This document shows positions 18,075 to 30,000 of a stretch of 64,000 bases of DNA, piece by piece. The position numbers were made by a program, and so were the translations under genes. Source of the stretch: Mantamonas sphyraenae (Eukaryota; CRuMs; Mantamonadidae); NCBI GenBank assembly GCA_026936335.1, contig JAPMXV010000008.1, positions 248,001 through 312,000 on the forward strand. Direction: 5' to 3'. The notes beneath the pieces are model-generated. The model saw only the letters and a program-made list of their open reading frames with translations. It did not search any database and had not been told where the DNA came from. Each line of letters starts with the position of its first letter. Within the stretch, counting starts at the first letter, position 1.

Positions 18075-21000
18075 TCACTCCACGTCCTTCTTCTCCGCAC
18101 CGCGCGGCTCGAAGCGCAAACTGCGCGAATACAACTCGTCGTCGCTCATTGTTTCCGCCATGGCGCCGTCTTCAAAGAAGCGACCCACCTGCGGCACGTC
18201 CATAAACAGGTACGGAATCATTTGGCAACGCGTCACCTCGTTGATCACGCCAAACACCAGGCGTCGCTTGCCAAAGTTGATCAGGCCGTCCTTGGTGTCC
18301 GGGTTGCCGTCCTCCGTAAATGTCAGATCGCTCAGGAACACGCCCAGGAACGGCAGACACGGCTTGCCTGCACTCAGCGCCTCCGCGAGGGTCGTGCGGA
18401 ATGCCTTGTACGACAGTTCTGCGTTCATAATCTCGTCCACAGATTCCATCGCCTGCAGCTCCTTCTTCTTCAGCTCGCCCTTGGTCAGTTTCAGACGATG
18501 CACCGCCTGGTTGTTCAGACCCGCCTGGATGGCTGCCATGGCACTAAAGTTGTTCAGCTGCCTCAGCTCGTCCGCAAGCTCCACAAACTTGCTCCACACG
18601 CGTGCGCGATCCGCCAACTTGCTTTCGCTCAACACACGCTCGATCACAAACTGTGACAGGCCGTTGAAGCGGCTCACACACGCCAGCAGGTTCGGAGCCC
18701 GGTCTCGGTACTTCTCCTTGCTCCATGCCAGCTTCAGGAACTCCGTCTGGCGGATGTTCTTAAACACATTCCAGTCTCGCAGCGTGATCTGCCTGGCCAG
18801 CTCCTTGCCGTCCACCTCGTGCCATTCCAACTTGGGGTTGAACACATTCGCAGGCACAATCGGCTCTGGCGCTCCCGTGTAGTCCAGCGGCGTGTCACTC
18901 TCTTCCCGCGTCAGTGCACGCATCAACAGATTCACGCTCTTGGCTCCCGCCACGTCCAGTGCAATCACGCTGTTGATGAACGTTGTCGCCATGCTCTTCA
19001 ACTTCTCCGACGACTGGAAATCCTTGGGTTGGTCATTCAGCCACACCTTGAACACGTTCACCACACGCTCTCGAACCGTCGTCTTCACCTGATCCGCGTT
19101 CTTCTCCGGCACGTTGTACCGCTGCACAAGCTTGAACAGAAGCATCATGGCGCTCATAAAGTCCCGATATGCCATCACCATCACTTGTACGTCACTCGAC
19201 GTGCATCCCGGGTTCGACACATACTCCACCAGCCTGTTCACGCTGCCGTGAGTAAGCTCTCCCTTTTCGCTGTTCAGCACATCCACTTCCTTTCCGTCCA
19301 CCTTGGTCGGCTTGTTCCAGATGTGTTCGTCCTCAAACAGCTCGCCCTTGGCCTGCGCCTCCGCCGCAACCTCCTGCTTCAGCAGCTTCTCAAGGTACGT
19401 CTCTTCGTGTACGTCCCCAGGCTCCAGGTACACAAGATCCGTAGACGTCACCACAACCTTGGTCGTTGTCGTTTCCTTCTGCTTGCGTCCACCAATGCTC
19501 ATCTTGCGACCTGTCTCTGCAATGCTCATGCGTCGGCCCAGTCCAGAGATGCCAAAACCAGCGTCGCTCGCGCTGCGTCCGCGCTTGCCTCCTCCCTGCA
19601 CATTCAGCAACTTCTTGTTTTGCGGCGTTCCCTCGCCTCCGCTTCCACCACTGCTGCTACTGCTGCTGCTGCTACTGCTGCTGCTTTCATCACTGCTCTT
19701 TTCCCGGTTGAACAACCCCTCGTGGTCGTTGCTCTCGCCACGTGTCTCTGGCACCAAGATCTCACTCTGGGGCGTACTCAGCATGCGCTTCACAATCGTT
19801 TGCTTGCGCCTGCTCGGGCGTGCCTGCAGCGCCGTCGGGTTCGTCGTCAGCCTGCTGTCAACCATGCGGAGCTTGCTGTAGTTCAGCTGTGAGTCCTCTG
19901 CGTTGATCTCCGGGTCCGCGGGGTACGGTTCGTTGCCCATCTGGTTGTTCAGCTTGGTTGCGCGTTGCCTCCACGTCGCAAGAAGCGCCTTCAGGTGCTG
20001 GATCTGCGCAAACGCACTCTTTTCAAACTTCTCAATCGCCGCCTGCTCATCATCGGCATACTTTTGGGTCTGTGCCATGCGCAGAGTCTGCGTGCGCAAT
20101 TCCTTGCGCAAATCGTCCATCTTTGCCTTGAGTTTGTCCCGCTCGCCGCGCGCCGTGTTTTGCGCATTCTGCCTTGCCGTCACCTCGCGCTCCAGACCTG
20201 CCTCCAGTTCCTTCACCTGCTCACCCAGCTTTGCCTTTTCCTCTTCCAGTCGCGCACGCATCGCCTTCTCCTGTGCAAGCTCCCTTTCCGTCACCTGCAC
20301 CTGCACCAGCCTTTCGCGTGCGACCGCGTGTTCCGTAACCTCCTTCTGGTACTGCTTCTCCGCAGCCTGCACCTTGCCATCCAGCTCTTGCAACTGTTTC
20401 ATCAGATCCTGCTTCTCTACTTCTGCCTGCGCCAAATCCTTTGCCCCAGCGCTCATGGCCAGCGCAAGCTCTTCTTCCAGCAGCTTCACCTGTGCGTCAC
20501 GTACCTCCAGGTTCGTTTCCAGGTGCAGCACACGCTCCACACTTGCAGCCACTTCCTGTCGCCCGCTCTCCACCTTTGCGCTCAATGCATCGCGTTCCTC
20601 GCCGGTCTGCTTGCACACGCTCTCCTTCTGCTCCATCAGCGCGCCCAGGTCCACCAGCGACTTCTCCAACTTCACTGCACGCAGTTCTGCACGCACCTTT
20701 TCCACCTCCAGCACGTCCTTCGCTTCCTCCAACGCATACACGCGCGTCCGCTGCACCGCGCTCTTCTTCTCCACCTCCTCCACGTACTCCTGCACGCTCT
20801 TCAGCGCAAGCTCGCTCGCGTGCCACTTCTTCTGAAACTCCAACGCGTTGCGTCGCTCCTCCTTTACCTCAGCACGCAGCCGCTCCATCTCCTCCCCGCC
20901 TCCTGCGCTCGCCGCCAACGCACCGGCTCCCTCCTTCGCCGCCGTCATTGCCTGCAGCTCCTCCGCACGGTTCGCATTCTTTGCCTCTGCCAGCTTACCC

Positions 21001-24000
21001 TTCAGCTTGTCAATGCGCTCACGCGCCTTTTCCAGCTGCTTCTGTGCAAGCTTGTACTCTTCCGTGTACTGGCCCAGATTCTTTTCCAATCGCGTGTTCG
21101 TCTTCTTGAACTCCTTCTCGCGCGTGTTCGACATCGACGTCACAGTCTCCAACTCTTTCTCAACTGCTTCCAGCTTTTCCTTCAGCTGCCGTGCGTTCTC
21201 CTGGCTCTTCAGCAGAACCTCTGCATCCTTGCGGTGCTGCTCTGCGCGCAACTTTTCCGCTTCGTCGCCTGCGCTACCCTTGGCCTCTGCAGACTTCTTT
21301 GCCTCCTCGCGCAGCTGGTTCACCTCTTCCACCAACTTTGCCAGCGTCTCTTCCCTTTCTGCCACTGCCTTTTGCGTCGCCTCCACAAACGCCTGAACCA
21401 CCTTTTGCTGTTCCGCCACGGTTTGCTCACTCGCCGCATGACTCTCCTCCAGCTTTGTCTTTACATCTGCTGCGTATGCACTCACCTCTGCAAGTTTGAC
21501 TTGCAGCGTCTCCACCTGCTTGTTGTGCTCCTCCAGCTTTGCATTCAGCGCGGCCGTTGCCTCTTCCTCTTCGCTCTGCTTCTTCTTGGACAACTCGTCG
21601 CTGTTTGCTGCTCCTGCGTTGGCCTTTTCCACAGCTTCCTTCAGCTCTCCCATCCTCTTGTCCAATGCACTCTGCAGCGTCTTGATGTCCTTGCTCATCA
21701 GCTCCGCCTCCTTTTCCATCGCCTCGGCGCTCGCCACCTTGACCTCCATTTCGCTCACTTTCTTCTGTGCCTCGATACGCTGCTGATCTACCTCGTGCAC
21801 CTTGCTCCACGCCTCCTGGGCCTTCTTTGTCGCCTCTGCAGCTGCGTCGTTCAAACGCACAATCTCTGCCTGCAACTCCTTCACGTCTGTGTGCGCCTGG
21901 GTCAACTCGTCCACGGCAGTCTTCAGGTTGTCCGCGGTCGCTTCTGCGTCGCCGGCAACGCTTGCACTGCTCTTGTACTCCTTCTTCGCCAGCTCAGACT
22001 CGTTCCAAGCCTCCACCGTGTCCACTGCCACCTCGGTGACCTCGGCTGCCCCACTGCTCGACGACGAACCCTCGTTGGCACCACTCGTGGGCAGGTCCTT
22101 ACCGTTGGCCACACTAGACTCCAGCTTCAACTCCTCTTCCGTCACCTTGAGCGGTTCCGCAGCTGCACCCGCACCCGAGGACGACCCCTCGCCGCTCGTC
22201 GCAGACGACGCTGCACGTTCCACCTTGGCCAGGGGCTCCACCTTGACACTGCTCACGTCCGGCACCTCTCCCACTTGCGGTTTCTCGGGCAGCTTGGCTA
22301 GCTCTGGCGCAACCACCTCGAGCTTGGGCGGCACCTCCGCCTTGGCCACCTCCTTGCCCTTTTCGGCCTCGCTTCCTTCGGTGCTGCTGGACGCCTCCGC
22401 CTCACCGCCCACCTTGGTCTCCTTCAAAACCTCTTCAAGTTTCAGCTCGTCCAGCTCAAACATCTGCGGGATGTCATTGATCTCCTTGCGCAAATCCTGC
22501 AGCAGCTTCTGTGCCTTGCGCAGCTCATCATCCTTGTTCGCCACCGCCTGCTTGTTCTCGGCAGCCTCTTCCTCGCTCAACTTGATCTGCATTTTCAGCT
22601 TGGCGATCTGCTCCTGCAGATCTTGTTCCAGATGTTCCTTGTCTGCCTTGGCCGTTGCAATGTCCTCTTTCAGGTGCTCCACCTCCATCTTCAGCTCACC
22701 TTCCTGGCTCTTTTTCTGCGCATCGGCATACTTCGTCTCAATCTCCTTGAGCTGCTTCTCCGTCTCATCCAGCCGCTTCTGCACAGACTTCAACTCCGTT
22801 TGGGCGTTCTTTGCCTCTGTTTCGTACGAGCTCGTCGCCTTCAGCGCCTCCTGGTGCTTGCTCTCTGCCGCGCGCACTTCTTCCTGCAGCTTCTCCCTCT
22901 CCTGCGCACCTTCCTTGCGTACTTCCTCCACCTTGCTTTCCAGCGCCTTGCACAGCTCCTGACTGCTTGCCAGCTCCGCTTGCACCTTGACCAGCTCATC
23001 CTTCGCCACCTTAAAGTCGTTCGCACGCGTTGCCTCGTCCACACTCTTTGCCTGCTTCTCAGCTGCAGCCGCCTCCACCTGCCCAGTCAGAGTCTTCACC
23101 TCCACGGCAAGCTTCTCGCACTCGGCTTCCTTGGCACGCATGTGCTCCATCGCCGCCTGCAGGCGCTTGTTCTCCAATGTCAACAGCTCGTTCTTGCGCT
23201 TCACATCATTCGACTCAGTTTCCACGCCCTCCATCTGTTTGCTCAGATCCAGCAGCGCCTGGCTCGACACAGCGCACTCGTCTGCCGCCTCCTTTGCCGT
23301 CTTGACGCTCTCTGTGTACGCCACGCGGAGCTCGTCCAACTGCGTGCTGGTGGCCTTGCCTTCCGCCTCCAGCTGTTGGTAGTGCTGCAACAACTTGTCG
23401 GTCGTCTCCTCCACGCCCTGCAAGCACTTGACGGCCTGGTCGTGCTGGTCGCTCGTCATTGCGTACAATTCCATCAACTTCTTGGTCTCCCACACAAGCT
23501 TCGTGTGGTTCTTTGTAAACTCGCTCATTTCGTGAGTCCTTGCGCTCAGCGTGTCACACACACCCTGAAGCTCTGTCACGTGCTGCGTTTGCTTCTTGCT
23601 CGACTCCACCAACGCCTCGAATTCACCCGTCTGTTCGTCCATGAACACACGGTACCCGTCGATGCTTGCCTTCTGCTCTTCGCTGGTCGCAGTCACCTCC
23701 TGCAGCGCCTTGCTCAAACGCGCCTGCTCCTCCTTCAGATCCGCAAACTCGCTCGTCAGCACCATATGCTTCTCCTTCAATTGCGTCAGGTCGTTTGTGC
23801 GCTCCTCTGTCGCCTGCTGCTCGAGCTTGTAGTCTTCCGTCAGCTTGTTCAGCGCCTCGCCCACCTGCTCCTTGGCCGCACTGATCATCTGCACGTGTTC
23901 CTTCAGCTCCACACTGGCCTCCTTAAGTGCCTCGTGCTGCGTCGCAAGTGCCGACAGCTGTTCCGACGTCTCATTGTGCTCCTTGCTCTGCTCCTTGAAG

Positions 24001-27000
24001 GCCGCCTGCACCTTGTGATGCGACGCAAGGAACTCGCTCAAGAAGCGCGTGTGCTCTTCAAACTGCACGTTTTCCTCCTTCTGCACACGCTCCATCTCCT
24101 TGATCTGTGCCGTGTTGCTCTCCAACACCCCACGCAGCTTCTCTGCATATTGCCGCAGCTGCTCGTGTGCATCCGCCTGTTGGCTCATTGCCTCGTTTGC
24201 GCCGACAAACTCCTTGTTGAGGCCCTCCTTTGCACGCTGTACCTCCTCCAGGTGTTCGCGCAGCTCATTGTGCAGCTTTGCAAACTCGCGTTGCTTCTCG
24301 TTGGACTGGTTCAGCGCCCGAGTTTGCTCCACGTACTCCTGTTGCAGCTTATCGTACGCTTCACGCAGTCGCTCCTGTTCGTCCACAGAATCACTAAACG
24401 TTTGTGCCACCATGCGCTGCTCCTTGGCCATCTCATCGTTGTCTGCGGTCACCTTGCGCAGCGCCTCGGTGGTCTGCCGCAGGTGCTTAGACTGTTCTGC
24501 ATGCGCACGCATAAACTCTTCCACAAACACACTCATGTTTTCGTGGTCCTTGGTCAACTGGGCCTGCGCCTCGGTTTGCGCCTCGTGCAACACAATCAGG
24601 CGCTCGTGCTTCACGTTCATGCCTCCGTGCTTCTCCTTCTCGTCGCGCAGCTCCACGTTCACTTCCGAAAGGCGCTGCTGCAGGTATGCATAGTCGCGGC
24701 CACTCAGCTCCAGTTCGTTCACCAAGTTGCTGTGCTTCTTGCCCAGCATCTCGTGTTCCTGTCGCAGTTCATCCATTGCTTGCTGCATCTTTGTCAACTG
24801 CTCCTGTTGCTCAAGCTGCGCCTTTTCTGCAGCCTCGACACTGCTCTGCAACTTGCCCTGGGTCTCGTCCAACGCCTTGTTTGTCGCCACAACCTCGCTG
24901 TGACTCTGCACCATCTTGCCCAGCTGCTTGTCCGTCGCACGATACTCGTCCACCAGTTCCGTGTACTCACGAGTCAGCTCACCATGCAGCTGCGCCAATT
25001 CGCTGTACTCCTTCAGCTGTTTGCGCTGCTCCTCGCTCAGGCGATCGAATCGTTCGCGCAGTTGGCCGTGGTCCAGTTCCAAAGCCCGGTGTGCGTTGGC
25101 AAGCTCCGTGTGTTGGTCCGTCAGTGCCTGCTTCTCCTTGCCCAAAAGCGTGTGCTTGTCCGTCATGTGGTCCACCATCGACTGCAAGCGTTCGTTTTCC
25201 TGTGTCAACTCGCGTGTTTGAGCCCCCATCGCCACATGCTCGTCCGTCAGCGTGCTGTGCGTTGCACTCAGCTCCTCGTGCTTCTTGCGTAGCTCTTCGT
25301 TGCTGCGCACCAGCGCCTCGTACTCGCGACGCAGATCCGCATGCCTCTTTACCAGCCCGTTCGTTTCGCGGCCCAGTGCCTCCATCTCTTGCACGGCGGC
25401 GCGATGCGCACTGGTCAGCGAGCTCTGCTCGTCTGCCAGACGCGAGTGGTCTGCAGACAGACGCGCGTGCTCGTTCTCCAGCTGCGCCATCTCTCCTCGC
25501 GTGCGGTCCAACTCCACCGTCATCGATCGTTTCTCCGCCACCACGCTGTTACGCTCCTCGTTTACGTTCCAGAACTCGTTTCGCAGCTCACGGTGCTTCT
25601 CCGTCAGGTGTTGGTGCTCCTCCGTCAGCTCCTCGTGGTCCGTGGTAACCTTGTTCAGGCGCTCACTCAGTCGCCGGTGCGTGTCGTTCAGCATCGTGTA
25701 CGCCTCGCTCAGCGCACCATGCTCTTGCACAAGCTTGTCGTTTGTGCCCACCAGAGCCGTGTGTTCGTCACTCAACTGCTTCTGCATCGCCGCCACCTCG
25801 CCCAGTTCCGAGCGCACCTTGTCCAACTCCTTTGTCAGCCGCTTGCATTCCGCAAACACACGCGTCTGCTCCTGATCCACAGACTTCAGGTCCACCGCCA
25901 ACATGTCGTGCGCCGTGCGCAGACGGTCGTACTCGCCGCGAAGCTTGTCGCTGTCTCGCGCCGCCTCTTCCACATTGATCGTGGCCGATCGCAGCGCAGT
26001 CTTCATCTCCACGTACTCGCTCTGCAGGTTTGTAAACTCGCTTTGAAGCGCGCGGTGCTGCATCTCCTGACGTGCCAACCTGTCGCTCGTGCTGTTCTGC
26101 TCGTCTACCAGCCTGCGGTGAGCTGCCACCAGTCGCTGGTTCGACTCGGTCAGAAGAGTGTGGTCCGAGCGCAAGTCTCTGTGCTTGTCCTGCAACAACC
26201 TGTGCTCGTCCGTCAGTTGTGTGTGGCTGCTGTTCAGCGTTGTCAGGTCGCTGTTAAGCTGCGCGTGTGCTCGCGCAAGTTCGCGCGATTCCTTGGCTTG
26301 CTTCTCGTGCGCGCTCGTCAGTTGCTGCAGCTGCAAAAACACCTTTGTGTTCTCTGTGTTCATCTCACGCTGCTCGTCCTCCAGCCTGTCATACGCCGCC
26401 ACAACCTCGGTGTAATCGCTGTGCAAGCGCGCATACTTGCCGTTCAACACCTTCAGGTCCCGTGTCATTCCTTCGTACTCGCGCACCATGCGCACGTGCT
26501 CCTCCTCCTTCATCTGCGACATGTTGCTGCTCAACGAGCGGATCTCTTCCTGCGCACGCCCGTAGTCGCGGTTCACATCTTCCAGCTGCGTCACCACATC
26601 GTGGTGTTCCTTGCGCAGACGCATGTGGTCCCCACTGAGCTTGTTCTGCACTTCAGTGACATGCTGCAGCTCATCGCGCAGGCTATCTCGCGTTGCACAC
26701 GCCCCTTCGTGTGCCTCACGCAGGCGTTCGTACTCGCGCGTCAGCTCGCCCAGCTTGCTGTTCACCTTGTCAAACTCCCTGTTGACCCCCTCCATCGTTT
26801 GCATGTTCACGCGCATCTCTTCGCGCACTCCGTCGTACTCGTTCTTCAGCGAACGGTGCTCCTCCGTCAGCGACTGCTGCGCACGCGTCAGCTTGCCGTG
26901 TTCCAGCGTCAGCTTGCTGTGTTCGCCGTTCAGCGTGCGCAACTCCTGCACAACCATATCCCTGGCCCTCGTCAGCTGGTTGTTCTCCATCACAGACAGG

Positions 27001-30000
27001 TCGTGCTCCTCCTGCAGCGCCTCGAGTTTGTCGCGTGTTGCACGCAGCTCCGATGTCGTCCCTTCCAGCGCCGTCGCCATGCGCAGTTGCTCCTTCTTCA
27101 GCGCACGCAATTCTACCTGTGCCCGTTCAAAGTTCTCCTCCAGCGCGCTGTGGTCGTCCGTCAGCTTGCGCGTCTTGTCGCTCAGCGACGTGTGCTCCCT
27201 CTCCTTGGCCACCTTGGCGCTCTCCACCGTGTTCAACTCCTTCATCACTCCCTGGTGCTCCAGCTCCAGCGCATGCAGTTGTTCCTGCAGGTTGGTCGCC
27301 TTGGACTGCCACTCTTCCACCTTTCGCCCGCGTTCCTCGTTTTCGCGCGACACGTTCTTCAGCTCCAGCGCCGTCTTGCGCAGGTCTGTACGCAATTCGT
27401 TCGCCTCTGTCACAAGCTTCTCGTGCGCCTCCTGTGCACGCTTGCTCTCCTCCTCCAGACTGGCCACCGTATCCTGCAGCTGTGCAATTTCCTGCACCTT
27501 CTTGGCCACCGTGCTCTGCTCGTTCTCCAGCGACATCGCCGTCTCCACCTGCTTTTGCTCCGCCGCCTTCAGCTCGTTCTGGGTCTTTTCCAGTTCCAAC
27601 CGCACAGCTTCTTCCTGTGCCGACTTGTTCGCCAGCTTGTTCTGTACATCTTCCACGTCCTTGCTCAGCTCTGTCACGCGGCTCGCCGCTTCGTCTCGCT
27701 CCCTGTTCAGCGCAACCAGATCTGCCGTCAGCTTGCCGTTGGCCGTCACCTGCTCGCTGTGCTCCTTCTTCAGGAACGCCACTTCTGTCTGCAGCGACTC
27801 CACGCTGGCGGTGGCCTTTGTCTTTTCGTGGTCCAGCAGTTCGATCTGCGACTGCTTCTCACGCAATTCTCCACGCATCTCCGTCATCGCGTCCTTCAGA
27901 CCCACAATCTCGCTGTCGCGGTCGTTCACAAGCACGCGCTGTTCACTCAGCTCCTTCTTCTTCTCCTCCAGTTTGTCCTGCAGCCGCTCCGCATTGCGTA
28001 CCTCGTCCGCATGCTTGCGTTTCCACTCAAACAGGTCCTGTTCCAACCTGCTCTTTTCGCTGCGCACCTGCTCCGCCGCCTGCTCCGTTTCACCCTGCTT
28101 TTCCATCCATTCCTGGATCTCCACGCCCAGCTGTCGGATGCGTTCCTGGTGCTTGTCCACCTGGTGTTGCTCTGTCATCACGCTCATCTTGCTGCCTTCC
28201 AGCGCCTTGTTCAGCTCATCCCGTGCGTTCTCCAGCTCTCGGTAGTCCGCCTTCAGGTTGATCACCTCTGTCTGCAAGCCCTGCTTCTCTGCCAACAGTT
28301 TGCCGTTTGCGTTCACTTCCTCCTTGTACTGACGGTTGCGCTCGTCCAGCTCCCGTTTCAGCATCTTTACGCTTGTTTCGCTCTTTTCGAATTCGTGCGT
28401 CATGTTGGTCAGGTCACGTTTGGTGCCGTCCAGCTCCACGTTGAGTTTGTCCACCTTCTCCTGCATCTCTTGCAGCGCGTGCGCGTCCTCGCGCGATTTG
28501 CTGTGTGCCTTGTCCAGATCATCTCGCAGACCCTGGATATCCACCACGTGGTCGTCGTTCTCCTGTAGCGTCTGCTGCAGTTTCACCTTGAGCTGGTTGC
28601 TCTCGTGCAACAGCGCTTCGTGCCGTTCCTGCAGAGAGTGCTGCTCGCCCGCTGCCTTCATCATGACCTCGGACATCTTGCTCTCGCTGTTGCGTCGCAT
28701 GCGCGTCTCGCCTTCCACCCTGCTCTTCATCTCTGTCACCTGCTTGCCCAACATCTTGTTCTCGCGCAACAGCTGCTGGTTCTCTTCCAACGCGTGGTCG
28801 AGCTTCTCGTTGACCAGATTCACGGCCTCTGTGATTTGTCGTTGCAGCGATGTCTTTTCGCTCACCAGCATCTTGATCTTCTCTGCCAGCACGCGTTCGT
28901 TGTCTTGTCGCAGCTCGTGCTCGTTGTCGTATTTTGTGCGCAGCTCAGACACCGTCGCCTCCAGGCTACGGTTGTCGTTCACCAGATGGCGAGTGTCGTG
29001 CAGATGCTTCTCGTGCTTCTCAAACAGCGCCTGCTTCTCCGTCATGGCAATTTCCAGCCTGCTGCTCAGGTCGTTGATCGTGCGCTCCGTCTCCTCGCTC
29101 ACGCGCTCAAGCTCCTCTTTCAGCGCACCTGCTTCCCGCGCCTTGGACTTCTTTGTCATTTCCACAAACTTGTTGCGCACCATCATCTTCTTTTGCGTGT
29201 CCGAGAGGCTCTCCACACGACTCTCCAGCTCCTGCACCTGGATCAAGCGCTTCGATTCGTCGCTTTCCAGCTGCTCCACCTTTTGGTTCAGCTCCACCTT
29301 TTCTTCGTGCCAGTGTGTGCGTTCCAACTCCAGCTGCTCTGTCAGCATCATCTCAGCTTCGTGTCCAGCGTGTGTGCCTTGTTGCGCAGCTCCTTGATCT
29401 CTGCCGTCTGCGCGTCCACCTTGCCTTCGCTGGCCTTCAGCTCTTTCTTTGTCTCGTTCAGCTGCTGCTCAAGCGACTTGTTGGTGCCCGTCAGCGTCAG
29501 TGCCTCTTCGTTGGCCTGATGCAGCTGTTCCACGTAGTCTGCTCCCTGTCGCTGGCACTCATCCTTCCAATGTGCCGCCTCGCTGCTGGCAACGCTCAGA
29601 TCCTTCTGCGTGAGCTCCAGAGAGCTGCTGGCCTCTCCATGCTCCTTCTTCAGCTTCTTGTGTGCTGCTCGCAGTTCTTTCAGCTCAGCCTCCATGTTCT
29701 CGGCACGTTCCTTCAGCTGGGCCGAGCTTTCGCGCAACTGGGACAGCTCGATGTTGGCCAAGCCTGTCTCGTCCGTGTACTTGTGTTCCAGTTCGCGCTT
29801 GACTGCCACCATGGTCTTGTGCTCCTCTTCCAGGTCACTGTGTTCCTCCGTCAACTTGTTGAATGCCGCCGTAAGCTGGCTCCAGCGCTCTTCAAATTTG
29901 CGCTGGGTTTCCTCCATCTCCTCCTCCTTCTTCAGGGCTTCTTCGTACTTGCGGCGCAGGCCGATCAGGGCCTGTGTTTGCACGCGGTGGTCTTCCTCGT

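Noticed and set aside
25341-28568. Long open frame on the plus strand (1,075 codons), and similar ones at 19965-22301 and 22623-25292
   Set aside because: They lie antisense to the RasGEF coiled coil. Its GC-rich Leu/Glu/Gln/Lys codons leave few stops on the opposite strand, and the translations are Leu/His/Arg-rich without motifs.
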